NCBI GenBank assembly: GCA_950295325.1
Contig: OX485806.1
Coordinates: forward strand, 42,098,001-42,162,000
Direction of reading: 5' to 3'
Origin: Polytrichum commune
Taxonomy: Eukaryota > Streptophyta > Polytrichopsida > Polytrichales > Polytrichaceae
Length of the DNA stretch: 64,000 nt
Below are positions 41,791 to 51,905 of this stretch, piece after piece; positions within the stretch are counted from its first letter, which is position 1, and each line of letters starts with the position of its first letter. Below the pieces are notes generated by a model. The model was given only the letters and a program-made list of their open reading frames with translations, searched no databases and was not told the origin of the DNA. The translations under genes were made by a program, and so were the position numbers.

Positions 41791-43690
41791 CCTACCACCT
41801 CCAATCTCACAAAATGATTTGTCTTAGAAGCCTACAACACTCATTATTATATGGTTGTAAACCACTATTATGTTCACTACTATATATATGTTCATCCAAT
41901 TCAACATTCTCATTAAGGGTTTAGTTAAGGATTATGACCGCCACTAACTCTAAACCGAAAACCTTTACAACTACAACAAGGGTTGTAAAGTAATGAAAGA
42001 GACAGAAGTAATAGTGGAAGTGGTATAAAACTATTTAAAAAATATATATAAAATCATAGATTTCATAAATCTTTGCTTATTAAAAGTGAATTGCTTTAAA
42101 TTTGTTTTGTATACAAATGCCCACCATATGTTTTCTTAGAAAACGATTGGATTTTTTTTCATTTCATGTCTATTTATTATGAATTTCTAAAACTCCTAAA
42201 ATTGATGACATCGTAGATTTTTCCAAAATTGTCCTTTGCATTAGATTTTGAAATTTTCAAAAAGGTTTTATTCTACATGGTTTATTTATATTTTAAAATT
42301 ATTATAAACCCCAAATTCTTGACTTTTACAAAATCACATAGATAGAAAAAAAATCACAAAATTACTAGTGTCATCTTATATGTATTATGAATTTATATCT
42401 ATTTAGTGTATTGGGTACTAAGACCCTAGATTATAATAATTTTTATACTATATAAGGACGCCATTTTTATATATATTACATTTATTATCACGTGCCATGA
42501 TTAATTTTTTTCCCAAGAAAATATAACATAATACCATTAATATCTTGTCAGATGTTACTCCTTCAATAGTCATAACTAATGGTGTCTCCACTTTTCATTT
42601 TCTATAATGAAATTATTAAATCCATTTGTTCTATTCTAAAAGCATAATTGTGTTAGATATTTGCAGATAGCATGCTTTGAATGCCTACTATAATTCTTAA
42701 ACAATTTGACAACGTTTTGTACTAACAACATAGGTTTCTTGAATTGTTTTGTTTATTTGATGAGCATCTATCAAATCTTAAAGAATTAATGTTGTGAATG
42801 TTTGTTGCTGTTGTGCACTCTCATTGGCATGACTTCAATTCGTGCAGAAGGCCATCGTTCCCCTTGAAATTTTATTTTCAGAGTGATGGTCAAATATTTT
42901 TCAGCGTCCATATGTTGTCTTTGAGATTTGGTTTTAAACAAAATTTTATTTTATTGGAAAAAGAAATCTTTGATGAGTCTAGAGAGTTGTCTTATACAAC
43001 TCCAGTTCAACCTTCCATAGATGGAGATGAAACAATATTATAATTGAGAGCATTTGTACTATGTTTATTGTATTGTTTGTGGCATGCAACGCGATGAAGA
43101 CTGTTTCATTCATGTTACATCTCTTAGCTTTAATGAAATAAAATGTTTTCTTTCTAAACAACATTATTAATCATATTTTAGGTCCGTAGTACATTTTTTT
43201 GGGACTTTAGAGTTGATCGTTTTATCTTCAAGATAATTACCTAGTGGTTTAACCAACATCCCACTCAAAAATAAAATGTTGTGAAATTCATGTATACGTG
43301 GATGGTATTCTGTTGTATATTTATTATTCATTATTTTTAATTTTTAATTTTTTAAAATTACATCATTTTTATTTTGAACATTTGCAATTATGAACTTTGT
43401 TGAACTTGTTTATTTTTCTTACATATTTTCTATTTTGGTAGAACAAGTTATTTTAATTTAATATACTCTAAGCAAAAAATACAAATACTCCAAAAGCAAT
43501 TGTCTATACTTGTCATCTGTGAGCCATCTATACCGCTTGCAGTTTAAATTAAGGCTTGCAATCTATTAAAAATATAATTTGTTATTAAGAATCAGAGCAA
43601 TATTAGTTAACTAACATTGTTAAGATAATTAGACAACATGGCATCAAGAGGAGAAAAACAATCTTAAATAGACAGTATTTAGGTGGCAAC
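41791..43690. other. AT-rich non-coding
   Basis: A short plus-strand frame (42798-43043) lacks any domain. Nothing else was recognised. Confidence 0.4.
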
Positions 43691-43880
43691 AAAAATTTAA
43701 GACATCCGCATGTGGATGTGAGTAGTGTAAAAGACTGATAGAAGGTCTGCACCAACCCGGGTTCAAATCCAGTTGATTGTATTGCTTGGTGCTATCCTAA
43801 AATGAGCTAGTGTTAAAGCATAAAATAATCTGTATGTGGATATATAGAAGACTTTACCATGTAGGTGTGCGTAGATCATT
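43690..43880 (+). mobile_element. possible tRNA-derived SINE
   Basis: A perfect pol III B box, GGTTCAAATCC, occurs at about 43769-43779, preceded about 45 nt upstream by a poor A-box-like GATGTGAGTAGTG. No complete tRNA cloverleaf and no clear tail or target duplication were seen. Confidence 0.25.
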
Positions 43881-44132
43881 TTCATTTATTTTTTCCTTTT
43901 CATTTTATATGCACTAGTGTCGTGCACCCATCAACCAATCTTGATTACTTCGCTTAGAGCAGTTATTGTCACCACATCATCTCCAAATGGTGGTATTAGG
44001 TCCAAAAATTCACCCGTTTTCCTGACATCCATGGTTTTAGGTCATATAAATCGTAGATTTTCACTTCACCGCTCATGAATTTTTGCTCACCCCTCATGAA
44101 TTTCTACTTGTCGCTCATACCATAGTCTCATT

Positions 44133-44869
44133 GTGTGAGCTAGGAGATATGGCAATTTGAGTGGGTCGCTATCCCGGGACAGTGCCTTGATGCAGTAGTG
44201 GCCTGGAAATGGCTCCCATGACTGCTAAGGTTTGAAAAGGCATAACTTCCTCAATACTCGCCCAGATGGGGCAAGTGAGGAGTCCATCAACATCTACCTT
44301 AAGAATTGATGACGATACAGTGGTCGCCTATTAAAATCAGACATCAAACAAGAAAAATATGGTGTTCTTAAGCTGTTGGGGGCTTCTAGTCCCATCGGCT
44401 AAGGGAATGTGTCTATTTGGCCTTAACTTTTGGTAGAGAGACAAAATATTTCTTGACGGTGGGGTAGGGCCCCTGCCAAAAATCCTAGAGGCTTATATGG
44501 GTGAGGCAGTGTGGCTGCCAAATCCACCTGAGGTCGAATGATACGGCCTTCACGGGTGTTGGGCCAATGTGGGGGCAAAGTTGCCTAGTATGATTCGGAT
44601 TGTTGTCGTGTTTCTCCGACAATGTGATGATGAACTTAAGTTAGGACTTCCATAGATGGATGTCCACATCTTACGATTGGTTACCTATTAAGGGATGAGT
44701 CTCAAATGCAAGAGTAGGAGGGTTGGACCCCCTCCTATAGATTAAGAGGTTCCGCAGTATGGGAAGCTAACCATTTGCATTGCAGAACGTGAAGGGTTAG
44801 TGCTTGTGACCCTTGCTAAAATTGAAACATGGATCAAATTAGTTAAGGGAGCTAGCAATGGTTGCAAAA
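44133..44869 (+). repeat. LTR4, 3' part of the split 3' LTR
   Basis: From GTGAGCTAGGAGATATGGCA it matches LTR1 to the end (GGGAGCTAGCAATGG, TTGCAAAA). It directly abuts the TSD TGCAT and minus-strand copia gag. Confidence 0.87.
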
Positions 44870-45631
44870 TGCATAGTTGTTTTATCCTTTCTATTATTTG
44901 CATTTTTGCGCTCCTTGTTATTTTTTTGTAGCAAAAATGCAAAATGAAACCTGGTTTGCAGGAATAGAATCATGATTTTGCACCTTGGCACAAAAATAAG
45001 TTGCATCTTTGCTTTGTTGCAAGACCATGGTGGCATCCTCACCTTAGGGCTCCTTCTCTTTGCGCTTCAACATTTCATGTGTCATAGGCATCATGACTTA
45101 ATCCATCGTAAGCTCCTTCATTGACATCGTCTCCGATGCGGTAATCAAGTATTTGTAGGACACCAACAAACTCTTAAACAAAATTATGATAGTGTTTTTG
45201 TCATTCACAGATACCTCTAAAGAAACAAGTTGATCTATGAGGCCCTTGACCTTGTTGATGTGGTCTAACAAGTTGTCGCCTTCTTGCATTTTGCACGTGG
45301 AAAACTTAGGGTGCACAAAAAACATGTTGGACAAAATTTTCGTCTCATGGATGTTGAAAATGGTCGTCAATGTTTCCACTAAACCTTTGCAACCATTGAT
45401 GTTGCCCGCCAAGTTGAGGCTAATGATAGACATAGTTTTCTTGACGCGTATTTGGTACCCTTTCAATACTTTGGAATCCGCATTGGAAGGTGGAGTTTTC
45501 ATGGCTTCGTCCACAATATCCCAAATATCCATGGATGCCCACAACATTTCGATTTTGAATTTCTAAATGCTGAAGTTCCCTCCATTGAACTTGTCAGTAA
45601 TTTTAGCGGCCTCGCTTTCAAATGATGCCAT
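44870..45631 (-). mobile_element. Ty1/copia gag, 5' part of the split element
   Basis: Gag starts at ATG 45631 (MASFESEAAKITDKFNGGNF). A stop precedes the 149-codon frame 45547-45098, with the UBN2-type core (GLVETLTTIFNIHETKILSN, DNLLDHINKVKGLIDQLVSL, SASETMSMKELTMD-like end). The zinc-knuckle region is mostly lost. The reading is cut at the TGCAT duplication and continues at 23551. Confidence 0.88.
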
Positions 45632-45811
45632 CGTACGCTCGGATATACTTTCAAAACAGTCAAATCAACATATCTTGGCCTACAATCAATCCAAACCGAA
45701 CTAAAAAATAACTTCTTATACTTAAAATATGTGTTTGCACTTCAATGTACTCGAAACATGCCTATATGCTTTCAAATGGGTCTCTTGGTCTCTAAAATGT
45801 GAAATTTTCTA

Positions 45812-46060
45812 CACCTCAAGAAATTTCTTAAGACATTTGAATCATTCAAATGAAATCTCCTTCACCTCAAATACCTCAAGTTAGATTTTTTATAGCTTAA
45901 GAAAAATTTTAATACATTCAAATCATTCAAATAAGATCTCTTTCACTTCAAATACCTTACACTCTTCAATACCTCTAGTTAGATCTTTCATACCTCAAGA
46001 AAGTTCTTAAGACAGTCAAATCATTCAAATGAGATTTTTTTTCACCTTAAATATGCCTTA
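45812..46060. repeat. degenerate tandem repeat, 80-100 bp, about three copies
   Basis: CCTCAAGAAATTTCTTAAGA followed by TTGAATCATTCAAATGA starts near 45812, 45893 and 45992. It lies just upstream of the minus-strand copia gag start, so it may be leader or LTR sequence. Confidence 0.6.
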
Positions 46061-47350
46061 CGCTCTCAAATAAAATTTTCAACATTCAAGCCTCTCAATT
46101 CACATGCTTTTGGAGTCTAAACACTTTCAAAGATCTCAAGTAAGCCCATGTACACTCAAAATATTCAAGTAGAATGTTTTTGAAGTTTAAACACCTCCAA
46201 ATCGGACTAGCGTTATGTCTTGTAATACATATCATGTACTAATGATATATGACAAGTGACGATTTATTGCTCTAGATACATATGCGGCTGAGATGCGGGT
46301 CAAGGTCTTGAAGGTTGGATTTTAAATATTTGATTTGCATTGTCAGAAGGACATCCTATCCTGAGCGGAAGTTTAGGCTGGGCCTCTCCGTTGTCATAAT
46401 TGGTGGCGGCCTGTTTAATCTTCATTTTTTACAAACCTTGGCTCATATAATGTGAGGGTGGCTGATCCATGTCACTGAGATGCTGTGAATGAAGGATGTG
46501 TGGTCGTGGGCAGACCACATCCAAGCCATCCATTTATAGTGGCCCATCCTACGGTCTATGAAACTTCTCAGGCAATTTTTTATAAATTAATTTGTACGAG
46601 TGAAAATTCAACGGATGAAAAATCAATGTTTGCAAGATGAAGTGGTTGATTGTTCATCCCATCATATGGGAGCATTTGTGTAGGATTTTGAAGGTTCCCA
46701 GAGGGTTTCCTACGTTCCGAATGGAATTCCCTAGAAAGAAGAGGTAGGAGTTCGATTCCCCATGTTGGTATCATCTCCTCCGCAAGTCCTTTTAATGAAG
46801 GACTTAATTTGAAAAATTTCATCCAAGATTTGTGAGTAGATGAGGCCGAGATTTCATCCAACATTAAGTTTTTCAAGCTCTACCCGAGGGGAAGAGAAGC
46901 TAGAAGTTGGGACAACATAAGAGCCTTTAGATTTGTCATATCACAATCGACGGCCGAGATCTTCCTAGCCCACGACCACACGGAGCCGTTCACAGCGCTT
47001 CAGTGATGCGGGTGGCCTATGCTGAGGGGTTAAGAAAAAATGTCTGGGGGTCCCTGTAAGACCCACTTGTGACCTTGTGGCCTTGGTTTCCGGTCTTTCA
47101 CATCCACCACGCATGCCATAGACGAGCTAGGGTTGTCCTGCTCCAAGTGCCGATGGCGCGTCCGAGTAAGTACACGGCACGCGTGGTGCCGAGGCTCACC
47201 CCGCAGGGTTTGGCGTCAGTCTGGGTTGGGCTAGGGTGGGGAAGATGCATGGTGGTGGCGGGTGCAGTGTGGTGCGGGTGAACGGTTGTAAGTGAGTGTT
47301 ACAGCCAGGAGGGAAAGGGTTTGGAGAGGGAAAGTCGGGGAGGCCTAAGT
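46061..47350. other. intergenic and presumed upstream region of the RING-H2 gene
   Basis: AT-rich to about 46.9 kb, then distinctly GC-rich from 47050 to the gene start. No TATA box was seen. An in-frame TGA at 47279-47281 bounds the RING-H2 open frame. Confidence 0.45.
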
Positions 47351-48514
47351 ATGGATAGGAATAGAGTTTCGTTTTTGTCGTCTCCGGCGGACGTGACGAC
47401 GCCCTTGATTCAAAATGGGAACGGCAGCACGGGCAGCGGCAGCGGCAGCGGCAGCGAAGGGGGTATGCAGAGGGGTAGGAGTCGGGTGCAAGGGGCGGCA
47501 CGGTTTCTCCGTAGGGCTGGGAGCCGGCGATTGATGAGGGAGCCGTCTATGCTGGTGCGAGAGTCTGCAGCAGAGCAGCTGGAGGAGCGTCAGAGCGATT
47601 GGGCCTACTCTCGACCAGTTGTAGTTCTCGACCTGATCTGGAACCTAGCTTTCGTGCAGGTGTCTCTTGCAGTTTTGGCTTTGAGCCACAAGGAGTTGAG
47701 CTGCACTGCGCTGCGGATTTGGATTGTAGGTTATGCATTGCAGTGTGTTGTGCACATGCTCTGTGTGTGCTGTGAATATCGGCGACGACAACAGCATCAG
47801 CAGCAATTGACAAGTGGCAATTTGTCAGCATCCCCTACGATGTCATCATCTACTGCAACTGATACCGATCAAGAAGGGGAAGCAGGGTCCGATGACGATG
47901 TGGGCTCTACGGAGTTTGCCAGCTGGGCTAAGCGACTAGAGTCCGCCAACACAATGTTTTCATTTATATGGTGGATAGTTGGATTTTATTGGATTACTGC
48001 TGGGGGACAGTCCCTCGCGGTTGATGCCCCACACGTCTATTGGCTGTGTGTAGTATTTCTGGCATTCGATGTGTTCTTTGTCGTCTTCTGTGTTGCACTG
48101 GCATGTGTTATTGGCATTGCCGTCTGCTGTTGTCTTCCTTGTATCATTGCAATTCTGTATGCAGTGGCGGACCAGGAAGGTGCTTCAGAAGAGGATATTA
48201 ACCAACTAGCTACAGCTAGATTCTGGAAGGTTGGTACAATCGACAAACCAACAAGGGACAAAGCAAGATCATCTGCAGGTGTAATGACTTTCATTGGAGC
48301 TTCAGACAACATACCTGAACGCCCCTTATATGAAGAAGATGCAGAATGTTGCATTTGCCTATCGCCTTATGAGGATGGAGCGGAGTTGCGCGAGATTCCT
48401 TGCTCACATCATTTCCACAGTGTATGTATAAACAAGTGGTTGCGTATTAATGCAACATGCCCTTTGTGCAAATACAACATTATCCATGGTAATAGGAGGC
48501 GGGAAGAGGTGTAG
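47351..48514 (+). CDS. multi-pass membrane RING-H2 E3 ubiquitin ligase, intronless
   Basis: 387 aa, resembling plant At4g11680/At1g12760-type ligases, which transfer ubiquitin from an E2 and sit in membranes. The N-terminal tail holds an SG repeat (residues 27-35, GGCAGC repeats in DNA). Hydrophobic segments are at about 88-111, 118-141, 200-218 and 228-272, the last Cys-rich (CVIGIAVCCCLPCIIAILYA). An acidic loop (170-188) lies between TM2 and TM3. The RING-H2 at 333-373 has Cys333, Cys336, Cys351, His353, His356, Cys359, Cys370 and Cys373 (C-x2-C-x14-C-x-H-x2-H-x2-C-x10-C-x2-C), with Trp363 in the usual E2-contact position. The start is the ATG at 47351 (context AGTATGG). The frame extends upstream only with non-ATG codons. 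No intron is needed, whereas many relatives have introns, so an old retrocopy is possible. No poly-A scar was seen. Confidence 0.93.
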   Translation: MDRNRVSFLSSPADVTTPLIQNGNGSTGSGSGSGSEGGMQRGRSRVQGAARFLRRAGSRRLMREPSMLVRESAAEQLEERQSDWAYSRPVVVLDLIWNLAFVQVSLAVLALSHKELSCTALRIWIVGYALQCVVHMLCVCCEYRRRQQHQQQLTSGNLSASPTMSSSTATDTDQEGEAGSDDDVGSTEFASWAKRLESANTMFSFIWWIVGFYWITAGGQSLAVDAPHVYWLCVVFLAFDVFFVVFCVALACVIGIAVCCCLPCIIAILYAVADQEGASEEDINQLATARFWKVGTIDKPTRDKARSSAGVMTFIGASDNIPERPLYEEDAECCICLSPYEDGAELREIPCSHHFHSVCINKWLRINATCPLCKYNIIHGNRRREEV

Positions 48515-49617
48515 CAGGAGCTGGCCATTAGATGGTTCCGGGGTTGATTATAGTGTCCACTGCAGTTGTCTGGCCAGAGGTGTTGTGCAATTGGCTCACT
48601 GTATGCAATATTTGTAAATACAAGTGTAGGATAGGAAATTATGCACATCGCTTAATGGTGATGAATTAAATGAAAATCACAGAAGTTCAGCGGTTGAGGA
48701 CTCTACATGTAGAGCTTGCCTCCTGTAGGAGCCCTCTTTGTATGGCCTAGAGACTTGAGGGCTCAGGCTCCTCACGTTCACTTGATCTGCAATTCGTATT
48801 TTTTTTGTTTCAGTTAAGATATACTTTGCATATGACTTTGATCCACTTAACCTTTGAATTCTTTTGCTAAGCATGTAGATGATACATCTAGTAACTCAAT
48901 ATGGACCAGTCTCACTTAATTAGAGGTTTGATTTCAGAATTCTGGACTCCAAGGGTGGCGCTCTCTTGTGGTACAAACCCAGGTTTGGGGGCACAAAGTC
49001 CTGGGGGTTCAAATCAGTCCAAGAAGCCGTTAATGTCCACGATGTCTCCCTTAAGCATGTTTTAAAAGCTATCTTCCTAACACAAATACTTAAGGTCAAA
49101 ATGTGGTGTACCAAAATTTGAAAAATATTGGATTTGGCAAATCATGTGACATATCATGTTATGTAGTGAATTTTGACAACCTTCTGCTTTTCTTGACTGG
49201 CTGCCTTGTATATTCCGTTAGACCTAGTAATGAACAAAATGTCCCATAATGAATAGGCGTAAATTCAAAATGACGGTGCATGAATTGTTACATGGTTGGA
49301 GAATATAGTATGTGGCGTTTCTCTTATAAATTAGATTTCCAATTTCGGGGAAGGAAACTTCTGATCTTCATTCCTTCCCACAAATTCAAAACTGGGAAAA
49401 TTAACTGCAATCTTGCATTAATATTCTCGAATGAGTGCACAAAATCCCATCTTGAATACAAATCCCTACTTTGAACCATTGAATCTATACGCAATAAGAA
49501 AAAATAAAAAATGACAATAAAAACCAATTTTTTTATTTGGTTGGGGTAAAACATAGGCAATGTTTAAATTGCACTTTGCAACATGTGTAGTGGGCCCGCT
49601 TGGGCGGCATCATAGAG
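48515..49617. other. 3' flank of the RING-H2 gene, nothing recognised
   Basis: Presumed 3' UTR, with AATTAAATGAAAA at about 48664 as the only poly-A-signal-like stretch. No further gene is supported. Confidence 0.45.
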
Positions 49618-49620
49618 TTA

Positions 49621-50012
49621 GAGCATCCTCAGTCGGTCTAGGTAAAGCTCTGCAAACCAAAACCTATCTTTTGACTGACCTAAAATTAGAAACTGAAATT
49701 ACCATCATTAGAAGCACACCTAAATAAACGTGAGATATTTCTCAAGAAAAAAGAATTGTAAAAATTTGACGTAGGTGAAATCCCTCATTGAAAACACCAC
49801 ATTTTCAAAATTTAGAGGGAGTGCACCAAATCTTGCTTTAAAATGGAAAGATCCTCCCACACTCCCTCCAAATTTTTGACATTTAGAGGGAGTGTGGGAG
49901 GATCTGTCCATTTTAAGCAAGATTTGGTGCACTCCCTCTAAATTTTGAGCAATTTTAAGCAAGATAGGTCTTGGTTTGCAGTGAGCTTTACCTAGACCGA
50001 CTGAGGATGCTC
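49621..50012. mobile_element. Tourist/PIF-Harbinger-like MITE, fold-back
   Basis: 392 bp flanked by TTA (49618-49620 and 50013-50015). The ends are inverted: GAGCATCCTCAGTCGGTCTA then GGTAAAGCTC, exact for 30 bp, then TGCAAACCAARACCTATCTT with a 2-nt indel. An inner inverted repeat (49809 to 49945, CTCCCACACTCCCTC around 49853-49868 pairing with GAGGGAGTGTGGGAG) makes most of the element one long hairpin. The unpaired extra is about 130 nt at 49672-49800. Confidence 0.9.
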
Positions 50013-50136
50013 TTAGCTACACAATATATGAGTGCAGTTGGTTACACGGTCTCCCAGGCGGTTTCTTATATTTAAAGTAGCCCATTTTTTAGCCATCTAC
50101 CTGTGCCAAGAGGGCACTTTAGGTGTAGTGTGCTAA

Positions 50137-50664
50137 GGGCCGGTTTAGACTTGGAGTCAAGGCTCAAAAATGGGTTGGGGTGAAAGAAATCCACTCCTCT
50201 CATTGGTAGAGAGGCTGGGACTCACCTCTTCAAGTTTACACCATGAGTTGGGGCCAATTAACAAATAAATTATTTTATTCATCATTACTATGGCCTCAAG
50301 CCTTGGAAAAGAGAGCTCCCAACCTTGTGGACTCTTTCCCTCTAGTTGAGGCCATTGTCATAGCTTTTATTTGCTTGTAGTAGTTCATTTTTTGAGCATT
50401 AAATAGGAGGGGAGACATTCTAAATTTATTATACTTTAATCATTATCCATAAAAGAGTTCATAAGTACGTTGGAACCTCTCATAACCCTCTCATAATTAC
50501 AACCTCCAAATGGCCCCAACCCCACCTAAATAGGTTTACACATGAAAGCAATGAATGGAGTTAGGTTACTTTCTTATTAATGACCTTGGGGGCCCATTTG
50601 CATGCCACATGAGACATATTGGCCTTCGTTCACAATGGCCTTGACCCCAAGTCTAAACAGGCCC
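50137..50664. mobile_element. Tourist/PIF-Harbinger-like MITE 2
   Basis: 528 bp flanked by TAA (50134-50136 and 50665-50667). Ends: GGGCCGGTTTAGACTTGGAG-TCAAGGC and inverted GCCTTGACCCC-AAGTCTAAACAGGCCC. The TAA target duplication and GGGCC-GTTT ends fit PIF/Harbinger. There is no coding capacity. Confidence 0.88.
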
Positions 50665-50667
50665 TAA

Positions 50668-51226
50668 ATCTCACTCATGGGTAAAGCCAACTCCTTAGTT
50701 AGTCTGCCATTCCTATGACCGTATTGTGGTTACTTGGAGATTCATTCGGATTAAGATGATCAAACTATCTAACCTTCTCCTTGATCATTATCATTCACCC
50801 TCTGATTTTCATTAACAATTTTTCCTTGTTGTGATCTAGAAATTTTTGAGAAAGTCCTCTTCCTTGTAATTTTAATGATGGAACTTTCCATAGTACATGT
50901 AGATTCCTTGTACTAATATCTCTTCAAGTGGTTCTTACCTATTCAATATTATTATTAATGTTTTATCTTGATTATATCAAACTTCCTTCATGTTGTGCAT
51001 GCCTTTATGTGTAGCAGTTGTCTTTTTAGCTCAAGTAATACTACTTAATGCTTATTGAGGTCACAATTACTTTTTTGAATGTGTTGCACCTCTTCATGTG
51101 TTGTAGTTGTTTTCTTCTCTTCTTTCGGATTTGAATTGTAGTGATAGAAGTAATCTCTACTTGGTTCCTTGGATTCTTCTTAATTTGTATCAATTTTTTC
51201 TTTAGCTCAAGTGTTACTTCAATCTC
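50668..51226. other. AT-rich intergenic DNA
   Basis: Nothing recognised. Confidence 0.4.
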
Positions 51227-51905
51227 CTTGTAGTAGAAACCAAATAACCAAGTAACTTTAAGCAACCTTGGATGTTGTTGTAATCCCAAGTAACTTTAGT
51301 AGACTAGGCAACTCTTGTCATTGTGGTTCCAAGTAGCTATAGTAGACCAAGTATCTTGTCGTTGTAGTCCCAAGCAGCTCTAGTAGACTTTCTTGTCATT
51401 ATGGACCGAGTAGCTCTAGTAAGCGAAGTAGCCAAGTATTTCTCTTGAATCACTATTTTGTAAGTAGCCAAGTAATCCCTTTGAATCACTCTTTGTAAGT
51501 GACCAAACAATAACTAGCTAGGTATCAAAGTGTTTAAGTATCTAAGTATCAAGTATCACGTAAATAAATTGCAAGTAACCAAATAGCAAGTAACAAAGTG
51601 TCAAAGTATCCACGCAACCAAATTTCCTCTTTCTTCCAGGTAGCAAGTTATTTTTCTTCCAAGTAGCTAAATAGCCAAGTTACAAGTTTCATTTTTAAAT
51701 AACTATTTCATAAGGGATTAACTAACAAAGTAACCAATTAGTTCTTTTGAGTAACTATTTTAGAAGTAACTAAATAGCCATTTAACCAAATAACTAAGTA
51801 ACCAAGTAACCAAATTCCCAATTATACAAGTAGCCAAGTATTTATTTTGAGTGTTTTTTTTTGGTAAATAACTAAATATTCAAATCATCAATTATCAAGT
51901 CATAT
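51227..51905. repeat. degenerate AAGTARCCAA-type short repeats
   Basis: Dozens of variants of CCAAGTARCTNTAGTAGAC at first, then AAGTAACCAAATARCC, with irregular 8-30 bp periods. It appears to be an old expanded low-complexity array. Confidence 0.65.

Larger units (their letters stand above)
33853..44132. mobile_element. 10.3-kb AT-rich block splitting an LTR; unidentified insertion
   Basis: The LTR breaks at the same place on both sides, and a short LTR segment (GTRAGCTAGGAGAT, about 15-25 bp) is present in both halves, like a long target duplication. Near the ends lie inverted similarities (AATTTCATGAGCAG at about 33870, CGCTCATGAATTTTTG at about 44080). The contents are a decayed minus-strand coding region, a palindromic tandem array and long non-coding AT-rich DNA. 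The class is unknown. Confidence 0.55.
23552..44869 (+). mobile_element. large nested LTR-retrotransposon insertion, 5-bp TSD
   Basis: The left end is LTR1 (TGTTGCGCACC...). The right end is LTR4, ending GGTTGCAAAA where LTR1 ends GGTTGCAACA. The flanks carry the perfect 5-bp duplication TGCAT (23547-23551 and 44870-44874). Deleting the block and one TSD joins minus-strand copia gag to protease in one frame (NNYALVMRDQIHSKSVCKWI), which is strong proof of the borders. Inside lie LTR2, a chromovirus pol (26580-31080, same strand), a copia fragment and a 10.3-kb block that splits the 3' LTR. The LTR family probably belongs to the chromovirus, an inference from position and orientation. Confidence 0.85.

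Noticed and set aside
46735-46775. tRNA-like AGTTCGATTCCCC
   Set aside because: Resembles a T-arm, but no A box at the right distance and no cloverleaf.
47321-47350. Ten-codon upstream extension of the RING-H2 frame
   Set aside because: It begins with TTG. The ATG at 47351 has a good context and the upstream codons carry no ATG.
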